From assembly GCA_001802945.1 (NCBI GenBank), contig MHAK01000124.1, positions 1-45,703 of the forward strand: 45,703 nucleotides of DNA, read 5' to 3'. The translations under genes and the position numbers were made by a program. This DNA is from Ignavibacteria bacterium RIFCSPLOWO2_12_FULL_56_21. GTDB lineage: Bacteria; Bacteroidota; Ignavibacteria; UBA10030. Positions 26,521 to 34,566 of the stretch are shown piece by piece. Under the pieces are notes generated by a model. The model was not told the origin of the DNA. It searched no databases and saw nothing but the letters and a program-made list of their open reading frames with translations. How positions within the stretch are numbered: the first letter of the stretch is position 1; the number at the start of each line of letters is the position of its first letter.

Positions 26521-27734
26521 CTCCGAAAAGATCAATCCCTGACGTCGCTGTTCTCGTTTTTTCATTCTTGTTCTTCCCCGACCTCGTTTGTGCTCAGGAC
26601 CCGGGGCTCGGATTGCCCGCACCCTCAAAGAATGCCTGGTCGGTTCAAATGGCCGAGTCATTCATTGCCCGCAACCGTGATTCCATTTCGTATCCCGATT
26701 CCAAACGACCTGAGAGGTGGGATTACGAGCAAGGAGTGATCCTCGAAGCGTTGAAGCAGGTGTGGAAGGCGGGAGGCGACGAACGCTATCTCGAGTACCT
26801 TCGAAGGAGCATCGATCGATTCGTCGAAGACGACGGTTCGATCCGGACGTACGAGTTCACATCCTACAACCTCGACAACATTAACACCGGCAGACAAGTG
26901 CTGTTCCTGTTTGAACGGACGGGATTGCTGAAATACCGTGCCGCGGCCGAAACTCTCCGCTTTCAATTACGGCAACATCCCCGAACACTTAGCGGAGGCT
27001 TCTGGCACAAGAAGATCTATCCCTACCAGATGTGGCTAGACGGAATTTACATGGCAGAACCATTCTATGCCCGTTGCTCGGCCATGTTCGGGGACACTGC
27101 GGCATTTGAGGACATCGCTCATCAGATCATCGAGATCGAGCGGAGAACGCGCGACCCAAAAACGGGATTGTTGTATCACGGCTGGGATGAAAGCCACCAC
27201 CAGCGGTGGGCAGATACGGCGACCGGATGCTCGCCCCATTTCTGGGGCCGGGCGATGGGTTGGTACGCCATGGGAATTGTCGACGTTCTCGACGTCTTCC
27301 CGTCGAACCATCCCAAACGACCTGCATTGCTTTCCGTTTTCAAGCGGGTTATCGATGCAATCGCCGCGTACCAGGACGCCGAATCGGGCGTTTGGTATCA
27401 GGTTCTCGATCAGGCCGACAGAAAAGGAAACTATAAAGAAGCCTCCTGTACCGCGATGTTCGTCTACGCCATCGCAAAGGGGGTTCGCATGGGATACCTC
27501 GACCGTTCGGCGCGTGCGATCGCGGAGAGGGGCTTTGAAGGAATGATCGACGAGTTTGTGACAAAGGACGCAGACGGACTCCCGAACCTGAATCATGTCT
27601 GTTCGGTATCCGGACTCGGAGGGAATCCGTTCCGAGACGGGAGTTTCGAGTATTATGTCGGCGAACCCCAGAGAACGAACGACCTCAAAGGTGTCGGTCC
27701 ATTTATTCTAGCGGCTGTGGAACTGGGAAAGTAA
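26517..27734 (+). CDS. Unsaturated rhamnogalacturonyl/glucuronyl hydrolase, family GH105
   Basis: 405 residues with a signal peptide (about 1-27), so the enzyme is exported, probably to the periplasm. The (alpha/alpha)6 barrel has the GH105 hallmark MWLDGIYMAEPF with the catalytic D175, plus WDYEQG, GFWHKKIYPYQ, HGWDES and WGRAMGWYAMG. GH105 enzymes remove the unsaturated uronic acid left by pectin lyases, which fits the PL1 and PL9 neighbours. It overlaps GH28 by 4 bp and ends the enzyme block before the inverted repeat upstream of uxaC. Confidence 0.93.
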   Translation: MTPKRSIPDVAVLVFSFLFFPDLVCAQDPGLGLPAPSKNAWSVQMAESFIARNRDSISYPDSKRPERWDYEQGVILEALKQVWKAGGDERYLEYLRRSIDRFVEDDGSIRTYEFTSYNLDNINTGRQVLFLFERTGLLKYRAAAETLRFQLRQHPRTLSGGFWHKKIYPYQMWLDGIYMAEPFYARCSAMFGDTAAFEDIAHQIIEIERRTRDPKTGLLYHGWDESHHQRWADTATGCSPHFWGRAMGWYAMGIVDVLDVFPSNHPKRPALLSVFKRVIDAIAAYQDAESGVWYQVLDQADRKGNYKEASCTAMFVYAIAKGVRMGYLDRSARAIAERGFEGMIDEFVTKDADGLPNLNHVCSVSGLGGNPFRDGSFEYYVGEPQRTNDLKGVGPFILAAVELGK

Positions 27735-27745
27735 TCGCAGAGGAC

Positions 27746-27784
27746 TGGTGCAATATTCCGGTTTGAAGCGATGACATTGCACCA
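27746..27784. promoter_or_regulatory. Long-spaced inverted repeat upstream of uxaC
   Basis: TGGTGCAAT (27746-27754) and ATTGCACCA (27776-27784) are perfect 9-bp inverted arms, 21 bases apart. Half-site centres are 30 bp apart, close to three helical turns. It could be a two-site operator or an mRNA hairpin, and lies 26 bases before the uxaC start in the only sizeable gap between the enzyme and catabolic blocks. Confidence 0.5.
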
Positions 27785-27810
27785 ACTGACTGAAAAGACA
27801 AGGCACTACC

Positions 27811-29241
27811 ATGAACCCGTTTAGGCTGAACGACGACCGCTATTTCGACCCGGATCCCCAAGTACGTTCTCTTGCGAGGGATCTCTATGAACGCGTCAAA
27901 AACCTTCCCATCGTAAGCCCCCATGGTCACGTGGACCCGGCATTGTTCGTCCATAATTCTCCGTTTCCGAATCCGACGGAACTCTTCATAACGCCCGACC
28001 ACTACCTCTTTCGGATGCTGTATTCTCAAGGGATATCGATGGAGAGTTTGGGCGTTCCGAAAAAGGACGGGTCACGGGCAGAGACGGATGCGCGGAGGAT
28101 CTGGCAACTATTTGCAGACAATTACTTCCTGTTTGCAGGGACCCCGTCGCAAGCCTGGCTGCAGTATGAGTTATATGTAGTGCTCGGGGTTCCTGATCCA
28201 CTCACCGGCGGAACTGCACAGCGGGTCTTTGACTATATCAGCGAAGTCCTCCAGACCCCCGCTTTCCGTCCTCGTGCACTGTACGACCGATTCCGCATTG
28301 AGATGCTGGCGACCACCGATGCCGCAACTGATACGCTCGATCACCACAAGACGCTTCGGCGCGACATTTGGAAGAACGGGGTCGTCCCGACCTTCCGCCC
28401 GGATGGAGTGACCAACCTCCTCGACCCAAACTGGAAGAAGAACATTGCTCTGCTTGGGAAAAGGGTCGGCAAGGAGATCCGCACGTTTGCTGCGTTTGTG
28501 AAGGCGCTTGAAGAACGTCGGGAATTTTTCAAAAAGATAGGCGCGAAGGCCACGGACCATGGGATTTTGTCACCTTACACACACCGGCTGACCACAGCGC
28601 AGGCCTCCGCCCTGTTCTCGAAGGCCCTGAAGGGAAAGGCCACACCGAAGGATGCTGCGGCATTCACCGGTCATATGCTCATGGAGATGGCACGCATGAG
28701 CGTAGAGGATGGATTGGTGATGCAAATCCATCCCGGAGCAGACCGCAATCACAATGCGGCGGTTTACCATGTCTACGGTCCCGATAAGGGTGCCGACATT
28801 CCGATCGCCACCGAATACACGAACAACTTGCGGGAACTCCTGAATGCGTACGGCAACGACCCGCGGTTCTCCGTGGTCGTTTTCACGCTCGACGAGTCGG
28901 CCTATTCCCGCGAGCTCGCCCCGCTCGCCGGACATTATCCAGCCATGAAACTCGGACCTCCGTGGTGGTTCCACGATAGTATCAACGGCATGAGGCATTT
29001 CCGCGAACGCATCACTGAGACGGCCGGATTCTACAACACCGTCGGGTTCATCGACGACACACGTGCGTTCCTCTCGATTCCCGCCAGACATGACCTGAGC
29101 AGACGTGTGGATGCGAACATACTGGCAAACCTCGTGGTCCGGCACATTCTCACGAGGACGGAGGCCGAACAGATCGGCAGCGACCTTGCCTACAATCTCG
29201 TCCGCAAGGCCTATCGCATTGACACGAAAGGCATATCATGA
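27811..29241 (+). CDS. uxaC: Uronate (glucuronate/galacturonate) isomerase
   Basis: 476 residues, the usual family length. UxaC interconverts D-galacturonate with D-tagaturonate and D-glucuronate with D-fructuronate in the cytoplasm. The N-terminal metal-binding VSPHGHVDP motif (about residues 32-40) of this amidohydrolase-fold family is present, with IHPGADRNHN, TEYTNNLRELLN and the PPWWFHDS segment further on. No signal peptide. It is the first of the intracellular genes and overlaps uxaE by 4 bp, so the two are tightly coupled. Confidence 0.95.
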   Translation: MNPFRLNDDRYFDPDPQVRSLARDLYERVKNLPIVSPHGHVDPALFVHNSPFPNPTELFITPDHYLFRMLYSQGISMESLGVPKKDGSRAETDARRIWQLFADNYFLFAGTPSQAWLQYELYVVLGVPDPLTGGTAQRVFDYISEVLQTPAFRPRALYDRFRIEMLATTDAATDTLDHHKTLRRDIWKNGVVPTFRPDGVTNLLDPNWKKNIALLGKRVGKEIRTFAAFVKALEERREFFKKIGAKATDHGILSPYTHRLTTAQASALFSKALKGKATPKDAAAFTGHMLMEMARMSVEDGLVMQIHPGADRNHNAAVYHVYGPDKGADIPIATEYTNNLRELLNAYGNDPRFSVVVFTLDESAYSRELAPLAGHYPAMKLGPPWWFHDSINGMRHFRERITETAGFYNTVGFIDDTRAFLSIPARHDLSRRVDANILANLVVRHILTRTEAEQIGSDLAYNLVRKAYRIDTKGIS

Positions 29242-30812
29242 CTTCGATAGAACGGCTTGTCGGGCAACCGGACGAGCTGGCGAAGAACGGACATTCTCTT
29301 ATTCCCGTGGTCTCCGGATCCGCATCGCTCCAGGTATACCCGCACTCCCTGCGCTCATCCGGACCGATGCTCTTCTTTGTTGCCCGGCAGGGACCACAGA
29401 AATCTTTGTTCATCTATTCGCCGTCGGGCCTCACCGGGGCTGCAGCGAATCTTGTGGGAGAGCCATTTCCCACCGGACCCCTGCAGGGCAGCATGCGTTG
29501 CTGTCCCCTCGTCCACGGGAACGCCAGGATCATCCAGACGATCTTTTCATTTACACAACCGGCCGTTGTGGGCTTGCGACAGTCATTCGGGTTTGGCGAC
29601 CGGCTCGGCATAGCAAATCCCGGCCATGTGCGGTCGCTCACGGGAAGCTCCTTTTTCCCCGTGCTCGCGCAGCAGTCCATTCGGGAATTGACGCGCACGA
29701 AGCGTGAGGCAGAGGATGTCATGGACGCTGCGGTCTGGGCGGTTTTTCAAGAGGGTTATACCTCAGGTTTTGGCGCCGACGCCGACCATTTGAAAACAAC
29801 CGCCGATATCGACCGCATGGTCAAAGCAGGATTTACGATGTTCACGTTCGACCCGAGCGAACACGTGGTCAACGCAGCGGACACGATGTCTGTGGAAGGG
29901 CTCGCAAAGCGGGCGGCCTCTCATCCGTGGGCAGACCTCAACGACAACATTGCAGCAATGGTTGCCCGGTACGAAGGCAAGACGGTGGTTATATCGAAAG
30001 CATTCACGATCACCCCAGACCGCCAGGAAGTACTTCGGGCGGTCGTGAAATACGGAGGTTCGCTCGCCCACATTCGGCGTTTGAACGATCACCTCCTGCA
30101 GTCATACCCGGGTCACCCACGCGAGGTCGAAGTATCGGTCGATGAAACGGAGTCGGTCACGTCGCCGTTCGAACATTTTTTCATGGCCTCCGAACTTCAG
30201 CGGCTCAAGGTCGAGATCGTCAGCCTCGCACCGCGTTTTGTGGGTGAGTTCGAGAAAGGAATCGACTACAAAGGGACGCTCGACGTCTTTCGAACGGAGT
30301 ACCTCCGGCATGTCGAGATCTCGGACTTTTTCGGGTCACACAAGATCAGTTTTCATTCCGGCAGCGACAAGTTCGGCGTCTACGAGACAGTCGGAAAGAC
30401 CGGCCGGGGAAAGATACATGTGAAAACGGCCGGGACCAGCTACCTGGAAGCGCTCAAAGTCGCAGCGTTACAAGACGCCGGGCTTTTCCGGGAGATCCTG
30501 GATTTCTCTACCGGACTCTTCGAGCAGGAGAAGGCCTCGTATCACGTGTCGGCCCGACTATCGAACGTGAAGAAGGGGGCTTCGTATTCGGATTCAGAAC
30601 TTCCCACACTATTCGGGTCGGATGATATCCGTCAGGTGTTGCACGTGACTTTCGGGAAAGTCCTGACCTCCGCTGGACCGGACGGGAAGAGCCTCCTCTT
30701 CAGAGACCGTCTGATGGCATGTTTGGACACGCACGAGGATGTTCACTATGATATCCTCGTAAAACATTTCAAGCGCCACCTGGACCCATTGGAGTCCTTA
30801 GCGAAACGTTGA
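29238..30812 (+). CDS. uxaE: Tagaturonate epimerase (UxaE family)
   Basis: 524 residues. UxaE, first described in Thermotoga, converts D-tagaturonate to D-fructuronate, merging the galacturonate and glucuronate branches without the UxaB/UxaA pair. Features I associate with the family are GFGADADHLKT, GFTMFTFDPSEHV, the VSVDETE...TSPFEHFF block, APRFVGEFEKGIDYKG, KISFHSGSDKF and HVKTAGTSYLEAL. The ATGA overlap with uxaC supports consecutive steps. No UxaB or UxaA homologue is in the window. Confidence 0.87.
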   Translation: MTSIERLVGQPDELAKNGHSLIPVVSGSASLQVYPHSLRSSGPMLFFVARQGPQKSLFIYSPSGLTGAAANLVGEPFPTGPLQGSMRCCPLVHGNARIIQTIFSFTQPAVVGLRQSFGFGDRLGIANPGHVRSLTGSSFFPVLAQQSIRELTRTKREAEDVMDAAVWAVFQEGYTSGFGADADHLKTTADIDRMVKAGFTMFTFDPSEHVVNAADTMSVEGLAKRAASHPWADLNDNIAAMVARYEGKTVVISKAFTITPDRQEVLRAVVKYGGSLAHIRRLNDHLLQSYPGHPREVEVSVDETESVTSPFEHFFMASELQRLKVEIVSLAPRFVGEFEKGIDYKGTLDVFRTEYLRHVEISDFFGSHKISFHSGSDKFGVYETVGKTGRGKIHVKTAGTSYLEALKVAALQDAGLFREILDFSTGLFEQEKASYHVSARLSNVKKGASYSDSELPTLFGSDDIRQVLHVTFGKVLTSAGPDGKSLLFRDRLMACLDTHEDVHYDILVKHFKRHLDPLESLAKR

Positions 30813-30858
30813 GGTACACGTTTCATCTTGCACTTTTTCACCTTTCGCAGATAACGAC

Positions 30859-32310
30859 ATGAACCGATCCGACATCGGCCTCATTGGCCTTGCAGTCATG
30901 GGCGAGAACCTCGTCCTCAACATGGAAAGCAAAGGATTTACCGTCTCTGTCTTCAATCGAACCGTCGCAAAGGTGGACCAATTCATCAGCGGCAGGGCTC
31001 GGGGGAAGCGCATCATCGGTACCCGATCGATCGAGGAGTTTACACGTTCTCTCATGACACCGCGAAAGATCATGCTGATGGTGAAAGCAGGACGACCTGT
31101 CGATGAGTTCATCGAGCAGCTTCTTCCCCTCCTGGAAAAGGGAGACATTATTATCGACGGAGGAAATAGTCACTACCCCGACTCCACGCGGCGAACCGAG
31201 TATCTCGAAGGCAAAGGATTTCGATTCGTCGGGACGGGCGTATCGGGAGGCGAAGAAGGCGCTTTGCTCGGTCCTTCCATCATGCCCGGCGGTTCGCCGT
31301 CGGCCTGGGAACATGTGAAGCCGATCTTCCAATCGATCGCTGCAAAAGTGAACGACGGCACCCCTTGTTGTGATTGGGTGGGAGAAAAGGGAGCCGGGCA
31401 TTTTGTCAAAATGGTGCACAATGGCATTGAATACGGCGACATGCAGCTCATCTGTGAAGCATATCTGCTGATGAGGGAGTATCTGGGAATGACCGCAGAT
31501 GAAATGTCGGGCGTGTTTGCGGACTGGAACCGAAGGGAGTTGGACAGCTATCTTGTCCAGATTACGGGCGAGATCCTCGCACACAAGGATGTGGACGGCT
31601 CTCCACTTGTCGACAAGATCCTCGACACGGCGGGTCAAAAAGGGACGGGCAAATGGACCGGTGTAGCCGCCCTCGATCTGGGCATTCCCCTGACGCTTAT
31701 CGGAGAAGCCGTCTTCGCGAGGTGCCTCTCCGCCGTCAAAGAGGAACGGGTCAAAGCATCACGCGTCCTGAGCGGCCCAAAGCATTCCTTCACCGGGAAC
31801 CGCGGGGAGTTTCTCGCCGACCTCGAAAAAGCGCTCTATGCCTCGAAACTCGTGTCCTACGCCCAGGGATATACGCTCATGGCGGCCGCAGCGCAAGAGT
31901 ACGGATGGAACCTCAACTATGGAGGCATTGCGCTGATGTGGCGGGGAGGATGCATCATCCGGTCGGCGTTCCTCGGGAGGATCAAAGAAGCGTTCGACAA
32001 GAATCCCCGTCTGAGCAACCTGCTTCTCGACCCCTTCTTTACGGAGAAGATGGATGACGTGCAGGGGGCATGGCGAAAAGTCGTGGCCTCGGCATTCTCG
32101 AACGGCGTTTGGATACCCGCCCTTTCGACCGCGCTGGCATATTACGACGGACTGCGGAGCGAACGCCTGCCTGCGAACCTCCTGCAGGCACAGCGGGACT
32201 ACTTCGGGGCTCACCAGTACGAACGGATCGACAAGCCAAAAGGGGAGTTTTTTCACACGAATTGGACAGGACGGGGAGGCGACACCGCCTCGACCGCGTA
32301 TACGGTGTAA
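30859..32310 (+). CDS. gnd: 6-phosphogluconate dehydrogenase, decarboxylating
   Basis: 483 residues, full length. It oxidises and decarboxylates 6-phosphogluconate to ribulose-5-phosphate. Seen: the Rossmann motif GLAVMGENLVLN, IDGGNSHYPDSTRR, GVSGGEEGALLGPSIMPGG, the catalytic KMVHNGIEYGD helix, and the C-terminal RDYFGAHQYER ... FHTNWTG. All are as expected. The location is unusual: hexuronate operons normally lead to KDG and KDPG through UxuA, not to 6-phosphogluconate. It follows uxaE by 46 bp and precedes an ExuT-like transporter. Confidence 0.96.
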   Translation: MNRSDIGLIGLAVMGENLVLNMESKGFTVSVFNRTVAKVDQFISGRARGKRIIGTRSIEEFTRSLMTPRKIMLMVKAGRPVDEFIEQLLPLLEKGDIIIDGGNSHYPDSTRRTEYLEGKGFRFVGTGVSGGEEGALLGPSIMPGGSPSAWEHVKPIFQSIAAKVNDGTPCCDWVGEKGAGHFVKMVHNGIEYGDMQLICEAYLLMREYLGMTADEMSGVFADWNRRELDSYLVQITGEILAHKDVDGSPLVDKILDTAGQKGTGKWTGVAALDLGIPLTLIGEAVFARCLSAVKEERVKASRVLSGPKHSFTGNRGEFLADLEKALYASKLVSYAQGYTLMAAAAQEYGWNLNYGGIALMWRGGCIIRSAFLGRIKEAFDKNPRLSNLLLDPFFTEKMDDVQGAWRKVVASAFSNGVWIPALSTALAYYDGLRSERLPANLLQAQRDYFGAHQYERIDKPKGEFFHTNWTGRGGDTASTAYTV

Positions 32311-32358
32311 CCAGCAGTTCCGGAAGGACAACTTTCTCCAGCTTCGAAAGGATATCGC

Positions 32359-33747
32359 ATGCAGCAGGACGGCGAGAGGTCTACCGTAAGAACAAGCCCA
32401 AAGGTCGGCTATTTCCGCTGGATGATCTGTGCCCTGCTTCTCTTTGGAGCGATCATCAATTACGTCGACCGGCAGGTCATCGGCATTCTCAAGCCGACGC
32501 TGATGCAAACTTTCGGCTGGACGGATGAACGCGTCTATTCCTCGATCGTCTTCTGCTTCCAGCTTGCATATGCGATCGGCTTCCTTTTCGCAGGACGATT
32601 CATGGACAAGGTGGGTGTCCGTCGCGGTTTTGCCGCGGCCGTCACGCTGTGGAGCATTGCCGCCGTTGCTCATGGAGCCGCAACATGGTTCGAAGGATGG
32701 AACTTTTCCGTCATCAACCTGGATGCGTCGACCGGGTTCACGTTCGTTACCCTCTCCGGCGCCGCCGTCGGCCTAGCGCTTGCGAGGTTTGCGCTCGGTC
32801 TTGGAGAATCGGGCGCCTTCCCGGCATCGATCAAGACCGTCGCAGAGTGGTTCCCGAAAAAAGAACGGGCACTGGCAACGGGAATTTTCAATTCTGGAAC
32901 AAATGTCGGTGCCCTGGTTACGCCGCTCGTTGTCCCGTCGATTGCTCTCTACTGGGGATGGGAGTACGCTTTCTACATTACGGGCGGCCTCGGATTCCTG
33001 TGGGTCGGCTGGTGGCTGTGGGCCTACAAGTCACCCGACGACCATCCACGTTTGAAGAAGGCTGAGCTCGACTATATACGTAGCGACCCGGCTGACCCAG
33101 TGGCAACCATTCCGTGGCGCAGTCTCCTCGGTCACAAGCAGACATGGGCGTTTGCACTTGGCAAGTTTATGACCGATCCCATCTGGTGGCTGTATCTGTT
33201 TTGGATCCCTGATTTTCTCCATCGTAACCACGGTCTCGACCTGCATTCGATCGGGCTTCCGCTTATTGTCATCTACATCGTCGCCGATGTCGGAAGTATC
33301 GGCGGGGGCTGGCTGTCATCTGCATTCTTGAAGCGTGGATGGACGCCGAACCGGGCGCGCAAGACGGCGATGCTCATCTGCGCACTGGCTGTCGTGCCCG
33401 TGACGTTCGCCGCGAACGCGACTGAACTTTGGCTGGCTGTCGGCCTCGTCGCAATCGCAGCCGCGGCCCATCAGGGCTGGTCGGCAAACCTCTTCACGCT
33501 TACGTCGGACATGTTTCCGAAGGCAGCGGTTGGTTCCGTCACCGGAATCGGAGGAACAGCGGGCGCACTTGGCGGGATGTTCATCGCGATGTTTACAGGC
33601 GCACTCCTTCAGGCAACGGGCAGTTACGTTCCTGTCTTTATCATCGCCGGTTCTACGTACTTGGTGTCGCTCGCGGTCATTCACTTTATCGTGCCTCGTC
33701 TGGAACCTGCAAAGATCGAAATCGGAGCCACACCAACCCACATATGA
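32359..33747 (+). CDS. exuT: MFS hexuronate transporter, ACS family (ExuT-like)
   Basis: 462 residues with about 12 membrane segments and a short cytoplasmic N-terminus. The first helix carries INYVDRQVIGIL, and the A-motif-like GRFMDKVGVRRG follows the second; both are typical of the anion:cation symporter family that includes ExuT and GudP. It likely brings galacturonate or glucuronate across the inner membrane by proton symport. An AAAGGA Shine-Dalgarno precedes the start. Neighbours (uxaC, uxaE, SDR UxuB-like) support hexuronate as the substrate. Mannonate or gluconate cannot be excluded. Confidence 0.85.
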   Translation: MQQDGERSTVRTSPKVGYFRWMICALLLFGAIINYVDRQVIGILKPTLMQTFGWTDERVYSSIVFCFQLAYAIGFLFAGRFMDKVGVRRGFAAAVTLWSIAAVAHGAATWFEGWNFSVINLDASTGFTFVTLSGAAVGLALARFALGLGESGAFPASIKTVAEWFPKKERALATGIFNSGTNVGALVTPLVVPSIALYWGWEYAFYITGGLGFLWVGWWLWAYKSPDDHPRLKKAELDYIRSDPADPVATIPWRSLLGHKQTWAFALGKFMTDPIWWLYLFWIPDFLHRNHGLDLHSIGLPLIVIYIVADVGSIGGGWLSSAFLKRGWTPNRARKTAMLICALAVVPVTFAANATELWLAVGLVAIAAAAHQGWSANLFTLTSDMFPKAAVGSVTGIGGTAGALGGMFIAMFTGALLQATGSYVPVFIIAGSTYLVSLAVIHFIVPRLEPAKIEIGATPTHI

Positions 33748-33757
33748 GTAAACGACC

Positions 33758-34543
33758 ATGACCAGTTTTCTTGAGGATCAATTCGGATTGAAGGGGGCTG
33801 TGGCCGTCGTGATCGGCGGCAGCGGCGTGCTGGGCGGGAGCATGGCGGTCGCCCTCGGTCGTGCGGGCGCGAATGTGGCGGTCGGCTTCAGCGGCAATGC
33901 CGACAAAGCAGGCAATCACGCCCGAACGATCACGGAATCCGGAGGCTCGGCGATCACCGTGAAAACCGACGCAGGGTCTGAATCCGGCCTACGGAAGGCA
34001 TTGGCGAAAGTGCTGGAAACTTGGGGCAAAGTCGACATTGTCGTGAATGCGCCCGGCGTGAATTCACCCACGCCCGTGTTCGACATCCCCGATGAAGAAT
34101 GGTCCAAGATCATCGACACCAACCTCAGGGGAGTGTTCTACTCGTGCAGGGTCTTCGGGAAACAGATGATCGAGCAGAAGACGGGGGGCAGTATCATCAA
34201 CATCTCCTCCGTCTCATCGGAACTGCCCTTGTCGCGGGTTTTCACGTACTCGATCTCAAAGGCCGGAGTGAACAATATGACGCGCTTCCTCGCACGGGAA
34301 TGGGCTCCGCATGGAGTCAGGGTGAACGCGATCATGCCGGGTTTCTTCCCCGCTGAGCAAAACAGGAAGATCCTCACCGAGGAACGGCGCAACATGATCT
34401 TCGGCCATACGCCAATGGGACGCTACGGCGAACCCCACGAACTGTCCGGCGCTCTTCTGTGGCTGGCTTCGCGGAATGCTTCTTCATTTGTGACTGGCGC
34501 GATCATTCCGGTCGACGGCGGCTTCACGTCCATGACCATCTGA
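33758..34543 (+). CDS. uxuB: SDR-type D-fructuronate reductase / D-mannonate oxidoreductase
   Basis: 261 residues, classical short-chain dehydrogenase. It has a GGSGVLGGSMA cofactor motif, the catalytic serine in INISSVSS, Y164 and K168 in YSISKAG, and the C-terminal PGFFPAEQNRKIL ... HTPMGRYGEP ... SFVTGAIIPVDGGF segment. I associate that tail with SDR-type UxuB (as in Bacillus), unrelated to the E. coli mannitol-dehydrogenase-type UxuB. It would reduce fructuronate to mannonate. KduD (also an SDR) is the main alternative, but the PAEQNR segment favours UxuB. It begins 10 bp after exuT. Confidence 0.75.
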   Translation: MTSFLEDQFGLKGAVAVVIGGSGVLGGSMAVALGRAGANVAVGFSGNADKAGNHARTITESGGSAITVKTDAGSESGLRKALAKVLETWGKVDIVVNAPGVNSPTPVFDIPDEEWSKIIDTNLRGVFYSCRVFGKQMIEQKTGGSIINISSVSSELPLSRVFTYSISKAGVNNMTRFLAREWAPHGVRVNAIMPGFFPAEQNRKILTEERRNMIFGHTPMGRYGEPHELSGALLWLASRNASSFVTGAIIPVDGGFTSMTI

Positions 34544-34566
34544 AAAGCTGAAAGGTCCAGCGTTCC

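Noticed and set aside
33758-34543. KduD (2-keto-3-deoxygluconate 5-dehydrogenase)
   Set aside because: KduD is also an SDR of this length, but the PGFFPAEQNRKIL and HTPMGRYGEP segments fit SDR-type UxuB better. A KduI partner is also absent. It remains a possible alternative.
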